From Cryptomeria japonica (taxonomy: Eukaryota; Streptophyta; Pinopsida; Cupressales; Cupressaceae), in assembly GCF_030272615.1 (NCBI RefSeq), contig NC_081408.1:63484614-63548613 (forward strand): DNA of 64,000 bases, in the 5' to 3' direction. The translations under genes were made by a program, and so were the position numbers. Position 1 is the first letter of the stretch, and each line of letters begins with the position of its first letter. Of the stretch, positions 1-10,040 are shown piece after piece. The notes beneath the pieces were generated by a model. The model did not search any database and had not been told where the DNA came from. It was given only the letters and a program-made list of their open reading frames with translations.

Positions 1-1583
1 TATGGTGTTTATTCATTGTGACATGGCAACTAAGTGGTGAGACCTATGAGAAAGGTGTAGAGCGTAGAAAATCCAAGAAGATCGAAAGTCAGGTTTTTCA
101 GACTATCCTCATGACCTAATGGAAAGGGCTAAGGAAAACCTTTTATCCCACATTGGTTGCGGGGAGGAGTATTTTTGTATTTAAAGGAAAAGCCCCAAAC
201 ATATTAAGTGTCAAATCTTACGGGCTTTTGGCAAGGTGGAAGCTCAGCCCAGTGGGCCCCGGGTGTGCGCGCGCATCTTATAGCACCCAAAATTTTATAG
301 TAAATGGCTAGGTTAAACAACAAGTAGGTTGAATGGACATCCACAACCATCACTATACCTCCATGTGAAGAAGCTTGATTGTTATCCCATGCGACATGGC
401 AAATGACCAGGTGGTGGTTAAGGTGGCCATCCTTGTGGGCTCAATGCGAATCAAGTTGTGCCACGTATTAGGGAATAGAAGAAGAATCAGGGCGGGCCCA
501 ATTCCAGTGATAAGACCAGGTGGTCATCTAGATGGATCCAAAGGCAAATCAAGATGTGCCACGTGTCAGGCTCGCTAGAAGAGAAAGTGATAAAGGGAGT
601 CGCTCAGGAGAGATGAGGGTCGAATAGATCAATAAAGAACAATGGTGATCAAGATGGATCCAAGGGCTGTCACTATGTTGCGACTTAAAAATGCTCGCTA
701 GATATCGCCTGTGACTTGGCAACAAACTACTAGTGGTGAACCATGGCTGACAGTTAATGCAAGTGGTTAAGGCAGGTGGTTCATTTCGGCGGCTAGTGGA
801 GGTCATGCTAAGGTTTCAAAGTGGAGAGCCTAGAATGAATACCCTCATGACAAGTGGCACCCAGTTGTGAACTCTGAAGCTAATCAAAGGGTTCCATGTG
901 GCAGACAGGTGGCATATCATCAAGGTGTATACCGAGCAGAACATGGCTTCAATGGATCATTGAAGGGACTCACTGAACGCATTAGTTTCATCGACATGAA
1001 AGGTGTCAATGAAACTAGGGTTTCGATAAAATATAAAAATGGCTAGCCAAAAAGGAGGTTTAGCCAAAAGAGTGGTGGGACCGGTGGTGCCTAGGCAAAT
1101 CTCGTAAGCCAATCTAGAGGTGACACATGGCAGGGGTCTGCAAACAACTAAAATAGATAAGGGGCCCCCTTTGAGGGTTAGAATCGGTTATTGACCGGGA
1201 AAGTCCGATGGAGATCGATGGTTGTCGCTATACCGCAACTTAAGAGTGCTCGATGGTTATTCACTGTGACATGGAGACAAACCACCAACGATGAACTCTA
1301 GACAACGGTTAAAGCCAGACAGTTAATGCAAGCGGTTATAGCAGACAAGTAAGTGGTAGCGGTTAAGTTTTTAATGGATCAGAGACCAAGTGGTGGGGCC
1401 TATTTGGAGTGGTTTACTGAGGAAAGTTAAAGGGCGTGCTATTTTGCCATGATCGGATGGGTGTCGCTATACCGCAATGGAATTACGTCTGAACTTTAAA
1501 CCTCGCGACATAGCGACTAAGAGAAAGGTTCTAAAAAGAAGAGTTTCCTAGTTCGTTGGTGCCAAAATTTAAATATTCAAAAG
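1..1583 (+). repeat. 5' LTR of OUT, left part
   Basis: Positions 1-160 match 32297-32456 and positions 160-1583 match 43079-44477 of the 3' LTR, with about 10% differences. There is no gene. The segment holds several diverged copies of a block beginning like CTATACCGCAA and ending near GACATGGCGAC (see findings). Copia A interrupts it after 1583. The bases 155-159 are the uninterrupted counterpart of the site where element C landed in the 3' LTR. Confidence 0.85.
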
Positions 1584-2063
1584 TGTTGGTGTAAATAATT
1601 ATTCATCATGGATATTATTACACTTACTTAAGTTTACTTAGGATAATGCATTTCATAGTAGTTTGGATATGAGACACTTGGGTGTTTGTGCCTCATTGGG
1701 ATAGTGTGTGTAGGAGAAATTCCACCTCTTATGGTGTTGATCTTGTTATTACACTATCATATCCACTTATTGTGGAGTGATAATTCCACCTTCGGTGGGT
1801 GATCCACCTCATGTGGAATATTATATTATTTCTCCTACCTACCCACACCTATTTCCTACCTACCCTTGTTTCTCATTGAGCCACTTGTCATATTTGTGTG
1901 CTCATACATCCATATGGCCTTGCCTATATAAGCAGGCCTCTATTCATTGTATTGGTTAATCCAGTTGATCATTTTTATATTGATGAGAATACAGTTTGTT
2001 CTTGTCATTCTATTGTCTCTTTCATGCTTTTCATTGTGCCCTTGATCTTGGCAAAATCCAACA
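1584..2063 (+). repeat. 5' LTR of copia A
   Basis: 480 bp, starting TGTTGGTG and ending CCAACA. It matches 8113-8592 except for one substitution. It contains a TATA-like box and leads directly into the PBS. Confidence 0.97.
1925..1932 (+). promoter_or_regulatory. TATA box of the copia A LTR (second copy at 8454-8461)
   Basis: TATATAAG in a CCTTGCC...GCAGGCC context sits about 130 bp before the LTR end, where a plant retrotransposon Pol II core promoter is expected. It is identical in the 3' LTR. Transcription start is inferred, not shown. Confidence 0.6.
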
Positions 2064-2075
2064 TGGTATCAGAGC
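2064..2075 (+). other. Primer-binding site of copia A (initiator tRNA-Met)
   Basis: TGGTATCAGAGC directly follows the LTR end CCAACA. This is the classical plant copia PBS, complementary to the 3' end of initiator tRNA-Met. Confidence 0.95.
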
Positions 2076-2445
2076 CATTGGGGCTTCGTTGATTAGTTTT
2101 TGGAGACATCGTGGAAGGCTTCTATTTTCGGATTTGGGGATCTTCATTTTTTGGAGGCATCTTACAGTGACTTGGACATCACCGTTGAATCCGGGAGGCC
2201 ATTTCCATAAATTTTGACTATAAAGTCGACCTATTTTGGTGAGGAAAAAAATTTTCCCCAATTTTGCTAGTCGTACGGATTTTTCGAATTTTATATATAT
2301 TTTTCGAAAAAAAAATTTCATTTTTCAGAAATTTGTTTTCAAAAAGTCAAAAATCAAAAAAATTGAAAAAAATTTGAAAAAGGAATTCGAAAAAATTGAA
2401 AAGCAAAAATTTGAAAAGAAAAAATCAAAAATTTTTTTGGTTTTT

Positions 2446-2465
2446 GGGGGGTCCGCAGACCCCCC
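2446..2465 (+). other. GC-rich hairpin in copia A leader
   Basis: GGGGGGTC and GACCCCCC form a perfect 8-bp stem around a CGCA loop at the start of the GC-rich leader block. It could be a rho-independent-looking fold by chance, but in a retrotransposon leader an RNA structure used for packaging or dimerisation is more plausible. Confidence 0.5.
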
Positions 2466-2967
2466 CCCCGTGCCGTTCGTACCCGGTTTGCAGGTTTTGC
2501 AGAGCGTACCTGTCAGACTGTAGTGTACCGCTCGACGCCCGCAGTGTACCGTCCTCCATGCACGTCTTCGGCAGCACCCGTACCAGCGTCCACCGGCACC
2601 TCCACGCTGCCACCTCGCTTCTCGGCGCCACCAGCCACCGTCGCTGTCCGCGCTCAGCTCCCGGTTCGCGCCGTGCCTGACACCGTCCACTGCGCCTCCC
2701 GCGTCCCGTCGATCGTACTCCAGCTCCACGTCTGTCCGCACCGCTGCCCGCCAAGCTCCTCCGGCGCCGCTCCCGCTACCTCCTCCGGCGACGCCGAAAA
2801 ACAAACCCGACGCTTCCGCCTCCGGCAGGCCCAGCCAACCAGAGACAGCCACATGTCCTGGAACAGGTTTTCCGTACGCCAGCTCATCCACCACGTAGAC
2901 CATACAGTCAGCATTACCGTACACACAGTTAGCAGTACGGACGCACACATCAGCCTGCACAGTCATC

Positions 2968-3028
2968 ATTCCGTACAGTACGGAATACATAGTCAGCACG
3001 CCACGCAGTCTGTCCGTACAGTACGGAC
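2968..3028 (+). repeat. Paired GTAC palindromes in copia A leader
   Basis: attccgtacagtacggaat (2968-2986) is a perfect inverted repeat around one base. A second, gtccgtacagtacggac (3012-3028), follows 25 bp later with the same core. More ccgtac/gtacgg motifs lie between 2480 and 2945. Confidence 0.75.
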
Positions 3029-3760
3029 GCCCAATCAGCCAGGCAGTGAAGTTTTCATGATGGTCATACGGCCGTCAAATTTAACACCGTGTTTTGATGA
3101 TGTCAGCACCACATCAACATTTTTTGAAAATTTTTAAACCCCTCTCCATTGGGCTTTTCAGTTTTGCAGTCCAACTTTGGAAGGCCATATCTTGCTCATT
3201 TTTGCTCCTTTTTTGGTGCAATTTTTTTTGAAATGGGCTAAAATTTTGTGATCTTCGCAGTGGTGTGGTTATTTTCTGATTTTGATGCACAGGTTTTTCG
3301 GAATTTTTGGATCCTCTCAGCTGTACCTGTCCAATCCTCAATTCTGCAACTTCAAAGGCCTCGTTTGAGCTCATACGACCTCCTTTTCAGGTGCGGTTTT
3401 TTTTGAAAGTGCTTATTTTTTTGTTTACTTTCAGAATCTATGATCAGATTTCAGAGATTTTGAGTGAAAATTGTACTTTCAGATATTGGTCTTATTTGAC
3501 CTATTAGGTACTTGTAAATTGCTTGGATCTTAGTTAGATCTCTTGCATTATCAGTTTGAGTCTCTTTTGGCCTTCTTGAGGCAGTTGTAAAATTGTAAAT
3601 CAGAAGTCCACTTTGCCATTTTTTGCAAGTGGCCCATTGTATACGCACTACTTATAAAGTGCCAAAATCATCACATTTGGGGGGGTTCTTTGATTGAGTG
3701 AATTTGGGGGGGTGTCTTGTGTGATTGTGCCTCTTTTGTGCTCTTTCCATTCTTGTTGCA

Positions 3761-5005
3761 ATGAGTCCTAATAAGTTTCCACCATTAACCCCACATAATT
3801 ATGCATCATGGAAAATTAAAGTATGGAGTAAACTAATGGAAAAGAGTCTCACACACTACATAGATGGAACAATAACAGGACCACCTGATTCTAAGGCTAA
3901 TCCAAATGCTCAATTAGAATGGCTCACTAAGAATTGCATGGCTCTTGGAACCTTACGCAAGTATGTATCAGATGACCTCATTTTCCACATTGAGAAGTGT
4001 AAAACAATTAAAGAGGCTTGGGATATGTTTCAGAAATTGTATGGACAAGTTGATGAAATTAGAGGCTATCAGATTGATAATGAGCTCACCAACTTAGATC
4101 CCAAGAATTTTGATACAATCCAAGATTATGTAACCAAAGCAAATGAGCTAAGAGCAAAGCTAAAGGATTGTGGAATAGACAAAAAGGATGCTCAATTGAT
4201 ATTCAACTTGTTGGACAAGCTTGCACCAGAATATGCAGCATTTGTATCTAGCTTCCAAACTCATCGTTTGACAGTGGGGAGTTCTTATGTTATGCCTTCT
4301 TTTGAAGCTTTCACAGAAATGTTGATATTGGAACAATCTAAGTTGTTGAACATGGGGCTTCTCAAGTCTTCAAAGTCCAAGGCTTTGGTAGCAAATCAAG
4401 GAAATCAAGGAAGTCAAGGCAAAAATTCCAATAAGAAGAAAAAGCAATCTAAGTCTCAACCACAACAGGAAAAGGGACAATCATCCTCTCCATCACAAGG
4501 CAATCAACAATCCTCTTCCAAGAAGGGGACACCACCTAAGAAGGAAAAACCAACTTGTGCATATTGCAAAAAGTATGGTCATGATGAGCATCGATGCCAC
4601 GCAAAGCAAGTTGATGAGTTAACCAATCTTCTCAAGAAAAACAACATCAACTTGCCATCCACCTACACAAAGAAGGATTCATCTTCTTCTTCTTCCTCAC
4701 AGTCAAAAGGAAAAGGGCAAGCATTTGTGGCTAAAACAGGTTCTTCACAGCAATGGATACTTGACTCGGGTGCCTCATATCACATGGGTTCTAGAAAGGA
4801 GCAGTTTTCTACATTAGAGCCATCTAAGGTACCTCACATTTACATAGGTGATGATACACAAGTAGAGGTTGAAGGGAAAGGTTCAGTTGACATGGATGAT
4901 GGAACATTTGAGAATGTTCTCTATGTTCCTAACTTGTCTACCAACCTTCTCTCCATCTACCAAATCACTCACTATGGGAATGGGAAAAGGTTGAGTTTAC
5001 ACTAG
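3761..5005 (+). pseudogene. Copia A Gag and protease (frameshifted)
   Basis: Encodes the copia Gag capsid protein followed by the aspartic protease that would cut the Gag-Pol polyprotein in the virus-like particle. I chose the ATG at 3761 (MSPNKF...) because the Gag N-terminal pattern NYASWK follows at once; an upstream in-frame ATG at 3725 lies outside the conserved part. A CCHC zinc knuckle (CAYCKKYGHDEHRC) sits near residue 270 from that ATG. A Lys/Gln/Ser-rich linker lies before it and a Ser-rich linker after it. The protease motif WILDSGASYHM is intact. The frame is lost near 4985-4995, apparently by a one-base deletion, and ends at 5003-5005, whereas the pol frame continues one register away. 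Apart from this shift the gag part is open throughout, unlike pol. Confidence 0.92.
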
Positions 5006-7830
5006 ATTCAGTTGTGGTAAAGGAACTTGATGATGATGCCTTGGTAGCAGTGGGACAAGTCAATGACAACTCAAGGCTTTACTCATTTTCCCACTTTGTG
5101 CCACATTCACCTTCTAGGGCCTTGCTTACTCATTCAAATTCAGAAAGTAAGCTATGGCATGAGCGGTTTGGTCACCTCAACTACCGCTATCTTTAGCAGC
5201 TCAGCACTAAAGACATGGTCACAGGTCTTCCTCGAATCAGCTTTTCAGAGGGTGTATGTTCAGGTTGTTCCATGGGCAAGCATCCTGAAGAGAAATTTGA
5301 TAAAGAGAAAACTTGGAGAGCTTTGGAAGTTCTTCAACTTGTTCACAGTGATGTAGCAGGTCCATTTCCAGCACCTTCATTTAGTAAGGCCCACTATGTT
5401 CTTACCTTCATTGATGACTACTCCCGCTTCACTTGGGTCTACTTTCTCATTCATAAGAGTGAAGTATTTGACAGATTTCAGGACTTCAAGGCTCGTGTGG
5501 AAAAACAATCAGGGAAAGTGATCAAGATTCTTCAAACAGATAATGGCAGGGAATATGTGAACAAGAGACTTGAGGACTTTTGTACATTTGAGGGGATTGA
5601 TCTTCAGCATTCTGTTGCATAGACTCCACAGTAGAATGGGGTTACAGAATGCAAGAATCGAACTCTCAAAGAAATGGCTAGCTGTATGATTCATGCACGT
5701 TCTCTTGATCCCGCCTTTTGGGCAGAGGCTATCAGTTGTGCCACACACATCCAGAATCGGGTTCCTCACAAAGCTTTACAAGGTATTACTCCTTTTGAAG
5801 CTTGGGTTGGTAGGAAACCGATTGTGAGACATTTCAGAGTCTTTGGGTGTCCAGCATGGGCTCGCATACCTCCTCAGAAACGTAAGGCATTGGAACCACA
5901 GAGTCGACCTTGCATATTTGTTGGATATCCTGAGGGTGTTAAGGCATACAGATTGATGGATCCAGAGACACATGAGGTATTCATTGAGAGGAGTGTTCAC
6001 TTTGAGGAAAGCTCTCCTAGCTTAGCCTCTCTACCTCCTCCACCTTCCTCCATTATGGATGGTGATGTTAGTGATTCAGATGATGAGACTCCCTCAACTC
6101 CGACTCGTAGGGTTACACCTCCGCAGGGTCCATTTGTAGTTGAGGTGCCTCATTCTCCACCTCCACCTAGACCTCGTTGGGCTCGACAGACACTTGAGTC
6201 CGCGGGTTCTCTTGTTGGGGATCCTTTGGATACACGGAAAACTTGATCACAACATCAGGATCATCCACATGCATTTATTGCTACCGCTTCCGATCCGCAG
6301 ACATTCAGGGAAGCATCAGGGGTTCCTGAGTGGGACCAAGCTATGGAGGAAGAGTATAGTTCCTTGATGAGGAACAACACATGGGATCTAGTTCATCTCC
6401 CTAAGGGGAGAAAGATGGTTCGATGTAAGTGGATCTATCGAACCAAATTTGCAGCAGATGGTAGTGTGGATAAGTATAAGGCTCGGCTGGTTGCCAAAGG
6501 TTTCTCGCAGGTTGCAGGTGTTGACTATACTGAGACCTTTGCACCCGTAGCTAAGATGAACTCCATTCGTTTGACACTTGCTATTGTTGCAGCTCATGGT
6601 TGGGCTGTACATCAGATGGATGTGAAGAGTGCCTTTCTTCATGGTGATCTTGATGAGGAGATTTATATGGAGCAGCCACAGGGTTTCATCCAGGATACTT
6701 CTTTGGTTTGCCGACTAAGGAAATCTATCTATGGCCTTAAGCAGGCCCCCAGGGCTTGGTATGCCAAGATGGATTCCTTTCTACTCTCCGCAGGTTTCAC
6801 CAGGTGTCATTCCGATCCGAATGTCTACATTTTGTGACAGGATGACTCTCACTTGATACTTGTGCTCTATGTTGATGACTTGATCATTACAGGGAGTACT
6901 TCATCCATCATTAGCAGGGTCAAATCTGCTTTGCATGACAGATTTTCTATGACTGACTTGGGTCTTTTGCACTACTTTCTCGGGATAGAGATTTCACAGT
7001 CATCTTCCGGGATTACTCTATCGCAGCCCAAGTATGTTCTTGATCTACTTGCACGCTTTCATATGGCTGATTGTAAGCCTGCCCCGACTCCCTTTCTTTC
7101 AGGAGTCAAGCTTGAGGCTCAGTGTTCTTCTCCACTAGTTGATGCCACTTTGTATCGTCAGCTTGTGGGTAGTCTCATCTACTTGACTCATACACGCCCT
7201 GATATTTCATTTGCAGTTGGCATGGTTTCCCGCTTCATGCAAGAACCACATGAGCTTCATTGGAAAGCTGCCAAACGCATTCTACATTACATCCATGGTA
7301 CACATCACTATGGGATTCACTATGCAGCAGGCACAGGACTTCGCTTGGTTGGTTACACAGACTCCGATTGGGCTGGCGATCTAGTTGATCGTAAGTCTAC
7401 TTCTGGTTATAGTTTTCACCTTGGTTCGGGCCCCATTTGTTGGTAGAGAAAGAAGCAACATGCTATTGCTCTCTCTTTGACTAAGGCTGAGTATCGAGGC
7501 GTTGTTAACACAGCGACTGAGACCATTTGGCTCCAGCAGATTCTCACAGAGTTTGGATTCACTACTCCATGGCTGACAGTCCTATATTGCGACAATCAGA
7601 GTGCCATTGCCATCTCAAAGAACCCGGTCCAGCACCAGCGGACCAAACACATCGAGATTCATATGCACTATATCCGAGAGCTCATCCAGGAGCAGGTCAT
7701 TGATTTGCAGTATTGTTCTACAGCAGAGCAGGTTGCTGACATATTCACCAAACCTTTCACCGAGAGTAAGTTCCAGCAGTTGCGAGCTCTCTTGGGGGTG
7801 CGGGATGTGTCGTTAGGGGGGGTCAGCTGA
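5006..7830 (+). pseudogene. Copia A Pol: integrase, reverse transcriptase, RNase H (six nonsense codons)
   Basis: One frame (that of position 5014) reads end to end. In-frame stops lie at 5194-5196, 5620-5622, 5632-5634, 6244-6246, 6835-6837 and 7444-7446. Integrase shows the HHCC zinc finger (WHERFGHLN ... CSGCSMGKH), catalytic D in LVHSDVAGP, D in LQTDNGREY and E in the NGVTECKN block, where the usual AERKN is altered. RT shows the [18 protein letters not shown] and YVDD (LYVDDLIIT) blocks. RNase H shows YTDSDWAGD, TKAEYRG, DNQSAI and the C-terminal ADIFTKP. The domain order proves Ty1/copia. No functional polyprotein can be made from this copy, although every catalytic block is recognisable. 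Confidence 0.95.
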
Positions 7831-8112
7831 CTTCTCCTTTCTCTCTTATGGGGGGGACTTTTTCCTCTTTGAGGTTTTGTCCTTCTTCCTTGAGATTCTT
7901 TTGTACATTCATCTCTCTTTTGGGGGGGAGTTTTTTTTCCCACTAGGTTTTCTCCCTTTCTCCGTTTGTGAGAGATTGCATTGCATTGTTTTACTTGCAT
8001 TTGCATGTTGTACATGGGTACCTATCATGGCCTCGTAGCCGGGACCCATCTTGCATTGCTTAGTTGCATTGTAGACTTACGTGCATTCCCCTAAGTTGCA
8101 CTTAAGGGGGGG
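7831..8112 (+). other. 3' UTR and polypurine tract of copia A
   Basis: The tract AAGGGGGGG (8104-8112) abuts the 3' LTR and is the expected primer for plus-strand DNA synthesis. Further G7 tracts lie near 7816-7822, 7851-7857 and 7921-7928. The T-rich sequence between them has no gene. Confidence 0.85.
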
Positions 8113-8592
8113 TGTTGGTGTAAATAATTATTCATCATGGATATTATTACACTTACTTAAGTTTACTTAGGATAATGCATTTCATAGTAGTTTGGATATG
8201 AGACACTTGGGTGTTTGTGCCTCATTGGGATAGTGTGTGTAGGAGAAATTCCACCTCTTATGGTGTTGATCTTGTTATTACACTATCATATCCACTTATT
8301 GTGGAGTGATAATTCCACCTTCGGTGGGTGATCCAACTCATGTGGAATATTATATTATTTCTCCTACCTACCCACACCTATTTCCTACCTACCCTTGTTT
8401 CTCATTGAGCCACTTGTCATATTTGTGTGCTCATACATCCATATGGCCTTGCCTATATAAGCAGGCCTCTATTCATTGTATTGGTTAATCCAGTTGATCA
8501 TTTTTATATTGATGAGAATACAGTTTGTTCTTGTCATTCTATTGTCTCTTTCATGCTTTTCATTGTGCCCTTGATCTTGGCAAAATCCAACA
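8113..8592 (+). repeat. 3' LTR of copia A
   Basis: 480 bp from TGTTGGTG to CCAACA, with one substitution relative to the 5' LTR. The TSD copy AAAAG follows at 8593-8597. Confidence 0.97.
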
Positions 8593-8597
8593 AAAAG

Positions 8598-9847
8598 AAC
8601 TAAAGGCAGAGGTGTGCTAGCTACATCCAACGTTGGTGAAAACTTGCAGAGAGATATTCAAGGGGATTTGCAGAGAAACTAGGTGTGTGATTTCTTAGAC
8701 AACAAGAATGGGAAATCAAATATGTAATGAAAGGGACAGGGCGAAGGAAGAATCAACCAATGTTCCAATATGCAGTAACCCTCGGGAAACTAGAAGCAGT
8801 TAGTTCCTACAACTGCTTTTTGGGAAATCATAATTCTGAAGAAGCAAAGGCACCCAACACTTGATTTGCGAATACTAAGTAATCAGTTATCCTTTCTTCG
8901 ACTGGTTAACTGATTTGTTATGCTTCTACTTCGATGGTGAATATTGTAACCTCTTTTGGGGGGGATTATGGTTAGGATTTTAAAATATTTGTTTTCTCAG
9001 GAAGTCCGAAGCTTGTTGCATCCATATGTCTATAAATGGATACGAGGACTACTGAGAAAAGGGGACACAAAATTTCATAGCAAAACTCTGGCAAAATTAA
9101 TATAGACCATTTCCTTAAGAAAATTTGATTCAGATATGTTAGACTTGTAATCTTTTGATGGAGAAATAAAGATACAGTCATAGGTTTTAAATTTAGATTT
9201 GTATTGTCTCTGTATCATTGTACTGGTGTTCATTTCATTTAAGTAATCAAGGATTGTTTATCTGAATGACTTGTTAGGCATTTAAGGAAATTGTTTTAAG
9301 TCTTTTCTTCAAGGAGGAAGTATAAATGTACTTTGAGAAAAGTCCTTGATATCTGTATTTTGGTGTGGATCTGATGATGAAGTCCGATACAAATTAGGAC
9401 TATATATGTCAGGTATATACAGAGTTGATAGATCATTAACTTGTGTAGTAGTTTTTCTTTCAGGTTGTAGTCTATTGTAGATGACTCTATTGCCTAGATA
9501 AGGCATTGGTTTACCTGTTGGTTTTTTGTTACATTTTGTGGTCCTTTTCAAAAGTCAAATCAACTTTTCATTTAGGTTTAGTTGTATCGATCAGTAAGGA
9601 AAGTTTATAGGAATGTACACTGGTTTTATGTAAACCTTTTGCTATTTTTGTAAGAAAATAGTCTTAAAAGGGGTTCACCTACCCAATCTTTTTATAAACT
9701 TAAAATGTAGGAGGTTTCATCATTTAAAACCTCATCTTGTTGTTTTCATTTCAAACTTTTTGTTGTCCTCTTCCATGTTGCTACAAAGGCAGTAACATCT
9801 ACTCCTAAAAAGAGAGAGAACTGAGGTTTTCAAAATGGAGAACAACA
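8598..9847 (+). repeat. 5' LTR of OUT, right part
   Basis: Continues the LTR interrupted by copia A and matches 44478-45702. It ends GGAGAACAACA, as the 3' LTR does, and is followed by the PBS. No gene is present. A G-rich tract lies near 8957-8965. Confidence 0.88.
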
Positions 9848-9851
9848 AAAA

Positions 9852-9869
9852 TGGTGACTCTGCTGGGGA
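9852..9869 (+). other. Primer-binding site of OUT (Arg-tRNA type)
   Basis: TGGTGACTCTGCTGGGGA lies four bases after the LTR end. This form resembles the PBS described for plant Ogre/Tat elements, thought to pair with a tRNA-Arg; the tRNA assignment is from memory. A near-identical site occurs in element C at 38923-38940 on the other strand. Confidence 0.8.
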
Positions 9870-10040
9870 GAGTCAAATAATATAAGTCTTATGTTGCAGA
9901 TTTGTATCTTTATTGCAACAAAAGTAATTCACTATGTTGAAATATATTTTATTCCCAAGATATTGGGTGGTGACTTTGAAGTATAGAAAAAACCAGTGTT
10001 CTTTTAGAAGAAATCACAGTCACTTCAAAAGGTTAGCAAG

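Larger units (their letters stand above)
2076..3760 (+). other. Long untranslated leader of copia A
   Basis: About 1.7 kb between PBS and gag start. It has an A/T-rich part (2236-2440), then a sharply GC-rich part (about 2446-3030) with a strong hairpin and GTAC-rich palindromes, then T-rich sequence. G7 tracts lie near 3680 and 3710. Overlapping open frames occur on both strands of the GC-rich block, but none resembles a known protein and I do not call a gene. The sudden composition change suggests captured sequence or a structured packaging region. Confidence 0.6.
1584..8592 (+). mobile_element. Copia A: young, complete Ty1/copia retrotransposon with broken ORFs
   Basis: A 7009-bp element with TG...CA LTRs of 480 bp each (1584-2063 and 8113-8592), flanked by the 5-bp TSD AAAAG (1579-1583 and 8593-8597). 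The initiator-Met PBS follows the 5' LTR and a G-rich polypurine tract precedes the 3' LTR. Domain order is gag, protease, integrase, RT, RNase H, which defines Ty1/copia. By eye the LTRs differ at one position (C in the 5' LTR, A in the 3' LTR, in the motif GATCCAMCTC). The pol frame nevertheless holds a frameshift and six nonsense codons. Confidence 0.97.

Noticed and set aside
2325-3137. Overlapping open frames on both strands of the GC-rich leader block of copia A
   Set aside because: GC-rich sequence is open by chance in several frames at once. The longest frames lack domain-like composition and are antisense to the element.
1777-8488. 60-codon frames repeated at 1777 and 8306
   Set aside because: They are the same stretch of the two copia A LTRs, not a gene.
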